A stretch of 64,000 bases of DNA from contig MPUH01000169.1 of assembly GCA_001970955.1 (NCBI GenBank), positions 27,373-91,372 of the forward strand. The letters run 5' to 3'. The notes below the pieces were generated by a model that worked only from the letters and a program-made list of their open reading frames with translations, had not been told where the DNA came from and did no database searches. The position numbers and the translations under genes are program-made. Below, piece after piece: positions 9,591 to 18,819 of this stretch; the first letter of the stretch is position 1, and each line of letters opens with the position of its first letter. This stretch comes from Stentor coeruleus. Taxonomy: Eukaryota > Ciliophora > Heterotrichea > Heterotrichida > Stentoridae.

Positions 9591-10231
9591 TTAAACTGTC
9601 ACTCCACGCTTGCTATTGAATAAACTCCTCATTATCCAAATTTGAGATATGNCACTCCACGCTTGCTATTGAATAAACTCCTCATTATCCAAATTTGAGA
9701 TATGGATATAAGGACAAGAACCACCATTTTAATAATCCCACTAAATAACACTCGGTCACAAGTAGTCTCAGTAAGGTCTCTATGTGTCCTTTCTCGACGT
9801 TCATAAAATTGTATATTGCGATAAACAGTATCAAGATTTCTGCTAATTTTCCTAAATGATGTGCGCAATGGGGCAACCTCATCTTGGGTAGCAAAATTTT
9901 CTTCTTGAAGTCCATCATGGCTGTACATTTCAAAGCTTATTGACTTGGGTGTTGAGTCTTTTGATTGAAAGCACAGCTTGTATTTTGAGTCCTTTTGAGC
10001 TTTAAAATCGAATTTACCTTCTCTTGACCTCGCTGGGCTGCTATATATGATTTTATCATTTGGGTCTGTGAGGGTTGTCAAAATGTTTTGATCTTTTTCT
10101 CCTGATATCACGTAAGCCCCGTTAAGTTCATTACCAGAGTTCACGTATTGATAAAAACATTTTATGGCTCCTTTGCCTTCGATTGTGAGGGAAATGCTGT
10201 TTGCTAAGGAGAATAAAAGAATTAAAATCAT
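9591..10231 (-). CDS. p24/TMED family cargo receptor
   Basis: The start is ATG at 10231. A short signal peptide (MILILLFSLANS) is followed by a GOLD-type luminal domain with the conserved CFYQYV and a second Cys in YKLCFQ. Then come a heptad stretch (residues ~120-160), one TM helix (MVVLVLISISQIWIM) and a short basic tail. The N at 9652 lies inside the tail. Collapsing the 52-bp duplicate gives an ending of SLFNSKRGVTV and TAA at 9591-9593, which resembles the p24 tail LKRFFEVRRVV. p24 proteins cycle between ER and Golgi in COPI/COPII vesicles. The size, ~195 residues, is normal. Confidence 0.88.
9600..9704. repeat. 52-bp direct repeat around N at 9652
   Basis: 9600-9651 and 9653-9704 carry the same sequence. 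As printed, the frame of the p24 gene runs through the N into a false tail; with one copy removed it ends normally. Confidence 0.9.
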
Positions 10232-10797
10232 TTTTTATTATGGGTAAATTTATATGAGATTGGATTATTTGAATAAGGATAATCTCTGTTACTTTATTAT
10301 AATTGTTCTGATTATTGAAATTTTGTTGTTCAGAAACCTTCAAACACCCTTTAAATTTTAACAGGTTTTATATTGTATATCCACAATATTGCTTATATTG
10401 TTAGCAAAGATAAACGCTACATTAATCAACTTAACAAATTTAATTTATCAACTAAATCCTAACTTGATTAATTTTAATATCAAATTTAAAAGAGTTTATC
10501 CTTGTCTTTAAGTATGATTATATATGCTAAAATTTTTAAATAATAATAATCTACGTCATTTTCCCTTTAATATATATGCCTTTAATAATTTTTTCTTACA
10601 ATAAGCTAACCCATAGATAAAGCTTCCAACTATTCATTAAAGTAAAAAAAATCGTTATTAAATTAAAGCTTATTCTTTATGTATTTGTTACATGAAAAAG
10701 TATTTTTTCCAAACATTGATAAGATTAAGTATTTTTTGAATACGAAATGGTAAATAGTTTGGAATGAAGTACTTAGAAATATGAGCGGTTATAATAA
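10232..10797. other. divergent spacer between p24 and LC8 genes
   Basis: Upstream region of two divergent genes. No coding-like island was seen. It ends with ataataaATG at LC8. Confidence 0.5.
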
Positions 10798-11064
10798 ATG
10801 TCAGGAGTCAAACTATTAGTTGTAGACATGGAAGAGCAAGTCCAGCAATACGCGATCCAATCAGTTTCTAATGCTTTCGAATCTAACAGAAGCGAAAGAG
10901 ATATCGCCGCTAATATCAAACGAGACTTCGATCAAAAATACGATAAAGTCTGGAATGTTGTTGTAGGCAGAGACTTTGGCAGCCACGTTGTTTACCAAAC
11001 CAAGCAATACATATTTATGTCTTATAACGAAAACACCTACATTCTCATTTGGAAGTCTAATTAA
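10798..11064 (+). CDS. dynein light chain LC8
   Basis: 88 residues, the normal LC8 length (89 in animals). The family pattern is plain: VDMEEQVQQYAIQ in the first helix, ANIKRDFDQKYDKVWNVVVG, the core GSHVVYQTKQYIFMS strand pair and the hydrophobic end ILIWKSN. LC8 is a dimeric hub that binds short linear motifs in dynein intermediate chain and many other partners, in both cytoplasmic and ciliary dyneins. One short exon, ATG in an ataataaATG context, stop TAA. The conserved ending at TAA is useful evidence that TAA is a real terminator in this genome. Confidence 0.96.
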   Translation: MSGVKLLVVDMEEQVQQYAIQSVSNAFESNRSERDIAANIKRDFDQKYDKVWNVVVGRDFGSHVVYQTKQYIFMSYNENTYILIWKSN

Positions 11065-11647
11065 TCTGAATTCTAAAATTGAGATAATAGTTTTATTTTT
11101 GCTTTTGGATTAGTCTTAGGACTAAAGTTTACTTTATTAAATATTTCAAGATGAACTAGAGGAAAAGTTTTTATTTTATGAATTCAAATAATCAATGAGG
11201 CTTAAATTTTGTTTTGATAATAAAAGTATGAAATTTACTATCAATCCATTTTTGATAATTTAGAGATATTTGATTGCGGAATGGCTTTTTAATTAGACAA
11301 GCATAGAAATCTAATTTTTTATATGCTGTGATTTCTGAGTTTTACATATGTTTATATAATTAAAAGCCTTTTTATAAGCGATCTTAATTCTTCATTATAA
11401 TACATAGTTTATTATATAAAATATTTGCTATCACCTTCTTTTACCTGTATTTTATTTAAAAAAATTGAATAAAATTCATTTTAATACTTTTAAAGATTTT
11501 CGAAGATTTTCAAAGAATACAACAGAGTGTGATTAAATCTAATGATAAAACTTCTTTTCCAATCTACTTTTATAAAGAAATTTTTTTATAAGAGATTATA
11601 GAATATATACCATATATCGGTAAAGGCATACTATTAGGTGAATATAA
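11065..11647. other. spacer upstream of the PUB gene
   Basis: AT-rich with no coding-like island. Its last 16 bases form the shared start-site element listed at 11632. Confidence 0.5.
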
Positions 11648-11650
11648 ATG
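11632..11650 (+). promoter_or_regulatory. shared 19-nt start-site element (copy 1)
   Basis: tattaggtgaatataaATG is identical at 11632-11650 and 13174-13192 and spans the start codons of two neighbouring, unrelated genes. It could be a core-promoter/initiator or translation-context element. Confidence 0.45.
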
Positions 11651-12214
11651 GAGATTGAAGAAGTAGACTGTGGAATATACTCCCGACTGCAGGAGTCTTC
11701 CAAAATTACTGCACCTGAGCAGCTTCAACAATCACTAACAATTTTGCAGCGGTTACTACAGAACATTCAGGACCACCCTGAAGAGGCCAAATACCGGTCA
11801 ATAAAACGCTCGAACAAAGTTATCCAATCTCGTCTTTTATCGATTCATGGCATGCAAGACATCTTAAATATAATAGGTTTTAGACCTCAAGACTCTGATA
11901 CCCTATCAATAATCTCACTCGATAATATTGACACAGCCATAGTAATTCTTCAAGCTTTTGAAGCCGAATTAAAAGACTCTCTCAAGACCGAAGAAGAAAA
12001 AGAGCATGACCGGCGACAATTAGAAATCCGCCGCCAAGCAAAAGAAAAAGAAGAAGCTAAAAAACGCTTATTACAACAAGCAGCCTTAGATCGTCAAGAA
12101 TCAAAAATTCAACTTATCCCAACACAAGACTCGCACGCAATAAATAGAGGTCCAGGCCAAGCAAAGACCTTTAAAGATATAGGGGTAGATCTAAATGTTC
12201 AAAAGAAAGGATGA
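11648..12214 (+). CDS. PUB-domain protein
   Basis: 188 residues. Residues ~22-110 match a PUB (PUG) domain: a helix with LTILQRLLQNIQDHPEEAKYRSI, then SNKVIQSRLLSIHGMQDILNIIGF, and later a VILQAFEAEL helix, the order seen in PNGase and UBXN6. PUB domains bind the C-terminal tail of the AAA ATPase p97/VCP, linking cofactors to ubiquitin-dependent extraction and degradation. A charged coiled coil follows (residues ~115-145, many E/K/R/Q). The tail ends with TGA at 12212-12214, one of only two TGA terminators here. No UBX, thioredoxin or transglutaminase domain is present, so it is a minimal PUB protein. Confidence 0.85.
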   Translation: MEIEEVDCGIYSRLQESSKITAPEQLQQSLTILQRLLQNIQDHPEEAKYRSIKRSNKVIQSRLLSIHGMQDILNIIGFRPQDSDTLSIISLDNIDTAIVILQAFEAELKDSLKTEEEKEHDRRQLEIRRQAKEKEEAKKRLLQQAALDRQESKIQLIPTQDSHAINRGPGQAKTFKDIGVDLNVQKKG

Positions 12215-12291
12215 CGATAGATTTGTTGAAATAGAATATTACTTCAAGTGACGTATTAGGAAAAAGTCTTACTCCTAATGCCGAGAAGTAT

Positions 12292-12777
12292 TTAGTTAAA
12301 TTTTTTTAATGATCTTGAATAGTCGTGCATTAGTCGTTTTTTCTTGAATTCGATTTCCCATTCTTCACTTCCGATTTTATATGGACCTAAGCCTCCTAAT
12401 TGATATTTCTTATCTTTTAAAACACGATAGTCTTTTAAAGAATATGGAGTAAATTTTATCTTACGAGGTTTTTTCGAAAAATATAATGATGCAGGTATTG
12501 GAATAGATTCAGGGAGAATTGGAAGCTTAGATGAAGGAGAGTATTTTATTACTGGACGGGGGCTTTTTGAAATATAAGGTTTCTCGATGGGAATGAGAAA
12601 AGGATTTAGGGAGAGTTCTAATGGGAATGGAGATTTAGACGATTTATTTGGATGAGGAGTCCTAAATATATATTTTTCTAATAAAGGTAGTGAAAAAGAT
12701 TCCTTGATTTCTCTTTCATAGTATTTTTTCTCAATAGGTCTTTCATTCCCAGTTAGATATGCGCAAGGTGTAAACAT
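12292..12777 (-). CDS. conserved-looking hypothetical protein, Pro/Lys-rich
   Basis: The frame can be extended upstream only to a TTG; the first ATG is at 12777 (MFTPCAYLTGNERP), giving 161 residues. The middle is rich in Pro, Ser and Lys (KSPFPLELSLNPFLIP, SKSPRPVIKYSP) and is probably disordered. The last ~50 residues look conserved: YSLKDYRVLKDKKYQLGGLG, then an acidic/basic helix EEWEIEFKKKRLMHDYS. A similar LKxYxxLxxxxxLGGLGP...EEW...YxxxL pattern occurs in animal ciliary proteins of the JHY type. That is a memory of a pattern, not a search, so I leave the function open. Confidence 0.6.
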   Translation of the reverse strand: MFTPCAYLTGNERPIEKKYYEREIKESFSLPLLEKYIFRTPHPNKSSKSPFPLELSLNPFLIPIEKPYISKSPRPVIKYSPSSKLPILPESIPIPASLYFSKKPRKIKFTPYSLKDYRVLKDKKYQLGGLGPYKIGSEEWEIEFKKKRLMHDYSRSLKKFN

Positions 12778-13189
12778 TATCAAATAGTTATCAATAAAAT
12801 TTTCAGTCAATGTGGAAATAAATTTTTAAAATAGAATCAATTCACAGCATGCAGTGTTCACATTTACTAAAAGTTGTCATGGTGAAAAACATTAAAAAAA
12901 ACCAACATTTCAAATCTTAAAAATTGTTTAATTTTTTTCTTTCAACAATTATTGCCTATAAAACTTAGTTATTCGTATAATTCAAGGAAGATTTATGAAT
13001 AAACCAATTAATAGGAAAATAATTATCCATAGTAGTTTAAACTAAAGAAAAAATTAATAGTTAATATAATGATTAAATTTTTATTCATTAGAGATTGCAA
13101 TAAGAAGTATAGAATCTTGTTGACTGCAAAAGACTATTAACTCAAAAATTTACAATAAGCATAATTAAATCTATATTAGGTGAATATAA
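12778..13189. other. divergent spacer before the kinase gene
   Basis: AT-rich, with no gene seen. It ends with the second copy of the shared 19-nt start element (13174-13192). Confidence 0.5.
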
Positions 13190-13192
13190 ATG
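13174..13192 (+). promoter_or_regulatory. shared 19-nt start-site element (copy 2)
   Basis: Identical to 11632-11650 and at the same position relative to the ATG. Confidence 0.45.
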
Positions 13193-14437
13193 TCAGACGA
13201 TGTAGAGTATGGGTCATTGATTTACAAAAAGGGAAGCGAAGTTGAAGTTTACAGAGGAAAGCTTCTACCTCAAAGCACTCCAGTCTGCATAAAGGTTTTA
13301 TATTGTAGCACATTAGATATTGCAAACGAAACTTTACAAGAAACTTATAATATGATGAGATTCAGAGATATACCTAATATTATCAAAATATATAAAAGCG
13401 ATATTGCTTTTTCAGATGGAAAGTTTTTTGTAAGAGTTGTTATGGAGCTGTTTAAGAACGGAGACTTATTTGGACTTATTAATAGAAGAAGGCCAAATAA
13501 TTTTTGGACTGATGATGAACTTATGGGCTACTTAACAGAACTTGTAGAAGTTTATGCATATTTAGAAGAGTGTAAAGTAGCTCATAGGGATATTAAGCCA
13601 GAGAATATATTCGTTTCAGATGATTTTAAAACGTTCATCGTAGGGGATTTAGGCAGTGCAAAAGAAAAAATCGATTTTTCAAGCACAATTGCAGGTACTC
13701 CATTATATTTAAGCCCTGCTCTCCGAAAAGCTTATGCCAATCACTTAACAGGAATAGAACAAAATTTCTTTCACAATTCATTTAAATCAGATGTTTACTC
13801 TTTAGGTCTAACATTTCTTTTAGCCGCTTCTCTTAAAGACCTTAATGATATTATTAACATAAAAACTCATGAAGAAAAATTAAGACAAAGATTAAATCAA
13901 CTCCAAAATTACCCAAGATTAAAAAGCACCTTAGAAATGATGCTTAAATTCGAAGAAGCTGAAAGACCTAATTTTAAAGAGTTAAAGAATTTTTTAGGGT
14001 CAAATAAAAAATGCTTCAAGTGTAAAACTCCAGGTCAAAACAACTTGAAAAAAATTGGTAAAGAATATGTTTGTGATAGGTGTTGGAAAAAAACTGAAGA
14101 TAGGCTATGGGTTTATAATTATATTAATGCTCAAGTCAAGTGCAAAAATTGTAAAAATGTTAGTGAGAAAAATTTATGTGGAGAGTGTCAGAGATATAGA
14201 AGATGCTGCTATTGTAAAGCTTTGCCTCATGATGGGTTTACATGCTTTAGTAATCCAAGAAGGAGTGAGAGTGCATTAAATTGTGGAGTTTGTGAGGTAC
14301 TTGGGGATAATATTATGGGCAAAGCAAGTAGAGGATATTGGTTTATTTGTGAGAAAATGCATCAGTATTGCCTTGTGTGCGGCCATCCGCCAAGCTATTG
14401 TCATAATTTATGCTCTTTATTGATGAGAACTAAATAA
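13190..14437 (+). CDS. protein kinase with Cys-rich C-terminal extension
   Basis: 415 residues. Residues ~8-265 form a kinase domain: K35 in VCIKV, HRDIKPEN at 132-139 (catalytic D134), metal-binding D153 in GDLG (normally DFG), then a GTPLYLSP activation-segment end and SDVYSLG. The glycine loop is degenerate (KGSEVEVYRG). The catalytic Lys and both Asp residues are present, so it may be active despite the loop. From ~274 to the end comes a Cys/His-rich region with at least six CxxC pairs (CFKCKTPG, CDRCWKK, CKNCKN, CGECQ, CCYCK, CGVCE, CLVCGHPPSYC), probably several zinc-binding knuckles. This pairing is not a standard kinase architecture that I know. Confidence 0.85.
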   Translation: MSDDVEYGSLIYKKGSEVEVYRGKLLPQSTPVCIKVLYCSTLDIANETLQETYNMMRFRDIPNIIKIYKSDIAFSDGKFFVRVVMELFKNGDLFGLINRRRPNNFWTDDELMGYLTELVEVYAYLEECKVAHRDIKPENIFVSDDFKTFIVGDLGSAKEKIDFSSTIAGTPLYLSPALRKAYANHLTGIEQNFFHNSFKSDVYSLGLTFLLAASLKDLNDIINIKTHEEKLRQRLNQLQNYPRLKSTLEMMLKFEEAERPNFKELKNFLGSNKKCFKCKTPGQNNLKKIGKEYVCDRCWKKTEDRLWVYNYINAQVKCKNCKNVSEKNLCGECQRYRRCCYCKALPHDGFTCFSNPRRSESALNCGVCEVLGDNIMGKASRGYWFICEKMHQYCLVCGHPPSYCHNLCSLLMRTK

Positions 14438-14732
14438 TAAATAGCTTATCAGAATACTTTACTATAAAATTAATAAATATCAAAATATAAGTAATTTCTT
14501 TATCTTTCTTTTTATTTAAACCTTATTTTCTTATACTAAAGCTTAAAGAACCAATAATAAATCTTATATCTTTCAATTTTACTTTAAAAAAAATCGATAA
14601 TTTATATCATAATATTTCATATATTATTACTTTATCAAAGATTAGCTCTCAAACCTTACAACATAAAACAAAATCAAAGTTTTATCTAAGCTTAAACATT
14701 TCAATTAAATTTTTAATCTATTTCATTTAGAA
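14438..14732. other. spacer
   Basis: AT-rich and no coding-like segment seen. Confidence 0.5.
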
Positions 14733-15245
14733 ATGAATTCAAATATCATACTCAAAGCCAAAAAATCAGAACGAGAAGCTATAAAAACCCTTCTTGAAGT
14801 TAGTCACAAAGAAAATCTTCTTCCAAACTCAAACTCTGACTCAGAAATCGACCCTTGGTTTCTTAAAGAACCATTTCGAAAAATTACGAATCTACCCCCA
14901 AAAGTTCCTAGACCCCGAGCTACAAGTGTTGTAGGAAAGCCCCCAAGATCTGCAAAAATACTAAACAAAGCTCCTACATTGAAATCAGAAACTCCTACTC
15001 TTGAGACTAGAAATCTTATAATGCCAGTGATTTCTTTAATTCCCCCAACAAGTAAGACTCCATTACATTTTATGAAACCACCTATACCTAATTTCCTAAA
15101 ATCCAGATCGAGATCATTTAGATCTGATAGTGATTATAAAAAACCTATTGAAAATAGATGTGCTTTAAGGGATATAAGTATTGCATTCAGAAAGAAAATG
15201 GTTAAGCTTTTGAATAATGTACAGGATAAGAATAAGATGTGCTAG
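14733..15245 (+). CDS. hypothetical basic, Pro/Ser-rich protein, 170 aa
   Basis: Complete from ATG to TAG. The sequence is low in hydrophobic clusters: an N-terminal helix (residues ~8-28), then long Pro/Thr/Ser/Lys-rich stretches (PPKVPRPRATSV, LIPPTSKTPLHF) and an Arg/Ser block (KSRSRSFRSDSD). The C-terminal helix ends in NKMC, a single cysteine as the last residue, which does not form a CaaX or CC/CXC prenylation box. No domain recognised; probably disordered, perhaps a substrate of basophilic or proline-directed kinases. A chance frame is unlikely at this length with such biased composition. Confidence 0.6.
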   Translation: MNSNIILKAKKSEREAIKTLLEVSHKENLLPNSNSDSEIDPWFLKEPFRKITNLPPKVPRPRATSVVGKPPRSAKILNKAPTLKSETPTLETRNLIMPVISLIPPTSKTPLHFMKPPIPNFLKSRSRSFRSDSDYKKPIENRCALRDISIAFRKKMVKLLNNVQDKNKMC

Positions 15246-15574
15246 TATGTTAAGATTTTTTATGATAACTAGTTAACTAGGTATAATTAATTGTATTTTT
15301 ATGATAAAACAAGGTAGATTCCGATTTATACAAAAGTTTATATATTTGTTTAGAGTATTATTATAGTGGATATTGATATGATGAATAGTGTGAATTTCAC
15401 TTTAAAGTATTTAACTAAGGAAATCTAAATTTTAGGCAAGTTTATTAAATAGTCTCTAATAAAATTTTAATTTTTTTAGACTGCTGATCAAATAATAATT
15501 TTTCTTTCAAGTTTTCTAGTAATAAGAGGCTGATTAGCAAAAATATTTTATGCTTTTTATAATCCAGAAATCGA

Positions 15575-15783
15575 TTACTTAATAGATATTATTTCTTTGC
15601 TATAATCATGATCATCAGAAATTTCTTCATCACTTTCACTAATCATTCTTTCAACTCTTTAAACTGTATCTGATTCAATTTTAATAGAACCTCCCAAGTC
15701 AAACATTCTCTGTAAATGATTCTTTCCAAATTTCCTGTTTATAATACTAATAGTAGTTATCAATAATTTATTCAACCTCACCA
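15575..15783 (-). pseudogene. coding-like relic with one in-frame TAA
   Basis: On the minus strand one frame reads NRKFGKNHLQRMFDLGGSI, then KIESDTV, TAA (15661-15659), then RVERMISESDEEISDDHDYS and a TAA at 15577-15575. Composition (Glu, Asp, Gly, Ser) is unlike the surrounding AT-rich DNA. There is no good ATG at the 5' end. No 15-16-nt GT-AG interval removes the TAA. Most likely a decayed gene end. Confidence 0.4.
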
Positions 15784-16410
15784 CTTAAAGTATTAGTTCA
15801 ATATTCCTTATGAATAATTCTAAACTATATTGAGATGATATAAAGTAGAAAATAAAACTTATAGAATAAGATTGTGTGAAAGAAATCAACAAAATTACCA
15901 GTTATACAGTTCACATTTACTACAAAGAGATTATTATAAAAACTGTTTTTTCTAAGCATATAGACTTTTGGATTTAAAATTATTCATTCGAATATATATC
16001 AAATATTAAAACTTTCCTTTAAAATGCACTTCAAAGTTTATAAGTTTTTCTTTTAGAACTTATAATTAACTTCGAAATAATAAGCTATTATCTCTAAATA
16101 ATACCATATTATTTTTGATATTGATTAAACTTTATTAAACCTTTTTGGTGAAGTATTGATTTTTTATTATATAAACATCTAGACCTTCTAAGTCTTTAAA
16201 TTTCAATAAAAGTAAGGGGTATTGTCACATTTTATACTTACTTAAAGCTTAGTTTCATTACTATATCGCATAATAGAAAATTTATTGCTTTCTTAGAATT
16301 TTTGGTATTTTGATAAGTTTAATCGACTACTTAAGGCATAAAACTAGAGTTTGAGCATACAAACAAACTAAAAATATTAGTTTTCTAACAAATAATTGAG
16401 TTTCTAATAA

Positions 16411-16548
16411 AGTCTTATCCCTTCCTTACTTTACAAAGAAGATTATCCTTCAAATACAGGAAAAATACAAAAGATGATTAGAATATCTGGTATATCAAGT
16501 GAAGTAAACCAGAATGATTTTGGAAGCTTATCTGCTAAAAATCTCTGA
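16411..16548 (+). pseudogene. short coding-like island (possible tiny gene or relic)
   Basis: 45 codons open to TGA at 16546, reading LLYKEDYPSNTGKIQKM then IRISGISSEVNQNDFGSLSA. An ATG at 16474 would give only 24 residues. Two TAA codons lie directly upstream. The composition looks coding, but no start or context supports a working gene. Confidence 0.3.
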
Positions 16549-16763
16549 TTTTAAAAACTTTTATAGTGGAATTTTATTGTAATTGCTAGCATATGAAAAC
16601 ACAACTTTTGGTGTGAAAATTTATTAAGCAGTAATATCATTGCCTATAATAGTTTAATTTAAGTATTATTTGAGAGTTGCTAATAGAGATTAAGTTAGAA
16701 AATCTCTATCAAAATAGAAACCTTTTTCGCCCTTTATTGGCTTGATTATCTAATGGCTAATAA

Positions 16764-17705
16764 ATGGATTCCAACACCCTTGAAGAAAGCAAAGAAAAAC
16801 ATGAAGAGCCAGTTCCAAGTGCTTCTCCAGATGAAGGGCATGTTGAAGAAAAAAGTAATGTAGAAGCTTCAACTGAAAAAACTGAGTTTAAAGATGAAGC
16901 TCATCCTAGTGATGCTATTCCAGAAAAAACTGATAGCGATGCTAAGGAAACATCAGAAACATCGGCTGAAATCTCTGAAAAGAAAGATGTTCAGGATTCT
17001 AAACCACAAGCTGAGGAGACTGAAAATTCTGAAAAGGTAGTGGAAGAAAAAAAAGATGAATCAGAACTAACAGAAAAAACTGTAGAAAGTGTTGCTGTTG
17101 AAGAAAAGGCTGTTGAAGAAAAACCTGCTGAAGAAAAACCTGCTGAAGAAAAACCTGCTGAGGAAAAGCCTGCTGAAGAAAAGCCTGCTGAGGAAAAGCC
17201 TGCTGAAGAAAAGCCTGCTGAAGAAAAACCAGCTGAAGAAAAACCTGCTGAAGAAAAACCTGCTGAGGAAAAGGCTGCTGAAGAAAAACCTGCTGAAGAA
17301 AAGCCTGCTGAAGAAAAGCCTGCTGAAGAAAAGCCTGCTGAGGAAAAACCTGCTGAAGAAAAGCCCGCTGAAGTAAAAGTAGTAGAAGAAAATAAAGTAG
17401 AGGAAAAACCTGCTGAAGAAAAACCAGCTGAAGAAAAGCCTGCTGAAGAAAAACCAGCTGAAGAAAAGCCAGCTGAAGAGAAGCCTGCTGAAGAAAAACC
17501 AGCTGAAGAAAAGCCTGCTGAAGAAAAGCCTGCTGAAGAAAAGCCTGCTGAAGTAAAAGTAGAAGAAAATAAAGTAGAGGAAAAACCTGCTGAAGAAAAG
17601 CCTGCTGAGGAAAAGCCTGCTGAAGAAAAGCCTGCTGAAGAAAAGCCTGCTGAAGAAAAGCCTGCTGAGGAAAAGGCTGCTGAAGAAAAGCCAGCTGACT
17701 CCTAA
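16764..17705 (+). CDS. acidic pentapeptide-repeat protein (KPAEE repeats)
   Basis: 313 residues, almost entirely Glu, Lys, Ala and Pro. Residues 1-~110 are an acidic, Ser/Glu-rich leader starting MDSNTLEESKEK. Residues ~112-311 are roughly 35 tandem copies of KPAEE, interrupted twice by VKV(V)EENKVEE, which suggests a higher-order duplication of a block. No cysteine, tryptophan or hydrophobic core is present, so it should be an extended, disordered, highly charged rod, comparable in style to neurofilament-H tails. The leader resembles the start of the E2 protein at 42199 (MDPNTLKESTDK). The repeat number is probably unstable. Function unknown; spacer, cytoskeletal cross-linker or scaffold are guesses. 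Confidence 0.8.
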   Translation: MDSNTLEESKEKHEEPVPSASPDEGHVEEKSNVEASTEKTEFKDEAHPSDAIPEKTDSDAKETSETSAEISEKKDVQDSKPQAEETENSEKVVEEKKDESELTEKTVESVAVEEKAVEEKPAEEKPAEEKPAEEKPAEEKPAEEKPAEEKPAEEKPAEEKPAEEKPAEEKAAEEKPAEEKPAEEKPAEEKPAEEKPAEEKPAEVKVVEENKVEEKPAEEKPAEEKPAEEKPAEEKPAEEKPAEEKPAEEKPAEEKPAEEKPAEVKVEENKVEEKPAEEKPAEEKPAEEKPAEEKPAEEKPAEEKAAEEKPADS

Positions 17706-18027
17706 AATTAATAAAGGTTATTAGCTTAGCTACAATAATAAAATGTCTTGAACCTATACTTACAATTTTACAATAAATTTCTATAATAGCATCAATAGCA
17801 TATTAGATTCTAATAAGATAATATTGAATATTAATCAAACAGCAATTATAATAAACTAATATAATTCAAAAACAAAAACTTAAATTTATAGCGATATTTC
17901 AACTTTTCTAATTTATAAATTATATAATCATATCTAAGTTGAAATAAACTCTTAAAAGTCTCATATCAAACGCTAAAATCTAGTTTTTCATCCTAATCAA
18001 TTTTTCATTTACCCTATATAAATAAAA
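17706..18027. other. spacer
   Basis: AT-rich, nothing seen apart from the start context tatataaataaaaATG of the next gene. Confidence 0.5.
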
Positions 18028-18459
18028 ATGTATTCTGATATTAACCAATTCATAGAAGATATGAAGGGTGTCAAAACATATTTCTTTCGAAACGAAGTAA
18101 AAAAAGAGTTCCCTCAATTTTGTAAATCATTTTCTGAACTAAAATCTTTACTTCGTGAAGCTTACATGGTTGAATTTCAATACATCAAAGCAACTTACGA
18201 TGTAAAAGACGGTATAGTGAAGCAGATAACAACAGAAAATGATTTTTTTGAAGCAATTACATGGGCTGATGCTGAAGCATTTAGATTAAATATAGAGTTT
18301 GATGAAAGTAAGGTTATTAAACCTCAGATTGTTGAACAAAAACCACCTCAAGATTCTTCTGTACCAGCAGCAAAGCCTTGGAGATGTGGAAGATGCCAGG
18401 CAACTAACTCAGATAATGTCATGAAATGCAAAATTTGTTCCTTCCAAAGACGAGTTTAA
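18028..18459 (+). CDS. PB1-like domain plus RanBP2-type zinc finger protein
   Basis: 143 residues. Residues ~14-95 have PB1-like order: a basic strand with KTYFFRNEVKKEF, a helix (FSELKSLLREAYM), then ATYDVKDGIVKQITTENDF, which resembles the acidic OPCA segment YxDxDGDxxxI..DxDL, and a final IEFDE strand. After a Pro/Gln linker, residues ~117-143 form a RanBP2-type zinc finger, PWRCGRCQATNSDNVMKCKI, with the W-x-C-x2-C...N...C-x2-C spacing. Such fingers bind ubiquitin or single-stranded RNA. PB1 domains make heterodimers in signalling and selective-autophagy scaffolds such as p62 and NBR1. The zinc finger is firm; PB1 is probable. Confidence 0.78.
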   Translation: MYSDINQFIEDMKGVKTYFFRNEVKKEFPQFCKSFSELKSLLREAYMVEFQYIKATYDVKDGIVKQITTENDFFEAITWADAEAFRLNIEFDESKVIKPQIVEQKPPQDSSVPAAKPWRCGRCQATNSDNVMKCKICSFQRRV

Positions 18460-18819
18460 TTGATTGGGTAAGTAGTTTATCATCTGCTTATGGACAATTT
18501 TTTCTTGGATTTAGTAATGAAAACTATGTATTTTCTGAAAGTTTCATATAATTATGTTGTTTTTATATAGACGATTTGATGATTAAAAGTATATTTTGTG
18601 ATGAATATTGCAAAAAATCTGAAATCTTTAAGAAAATATTACAATTAAAGAAATAACTTATAATTTCAAACATTTCTTTATTAAAGATTGGAATTTTTTT
18701 CGATTGTCTTTCAAAGAGTTTTTATAACAATTCTCATCAATTTGATTATATTCTGTTATCTTTTAATACATAAATTTGCATATTTTCAACCATACCCCAT
18801 CTAAATATAAAAACGCAAA
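18460..18819. other. spacer
   Basis: No gene seen. Confidence 0.5.

Larger units (their letters stand above)
15246..16763. other. 1.5-kb spacer with two coding-like relics
   Basis: Two higher-complexity islands lie inside (15575-15783 minus, 16411-16548 plus) and are listed separately. The remainder is AT-rich. Confidence 0.5.

Noticed and set aside
12778-12810. Longer N-terminus of the 12292 protein.
   Set aside because: The upstream start is TTG. The first ATG is at 12777. The same reasoning applies to the 36454, 41389 and 53622 starts.
11632-13192. Spliced-leader or trans-splice signal at the shared 19-nt element.
   Set aside because: Only two copies, no leader RNA gene seen, and other genes lack it.
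17089-17376. Leu/Lys-rich frame LLKKNLLKK.
   Set aside because: Alternative frame of the KPAEE repeat.
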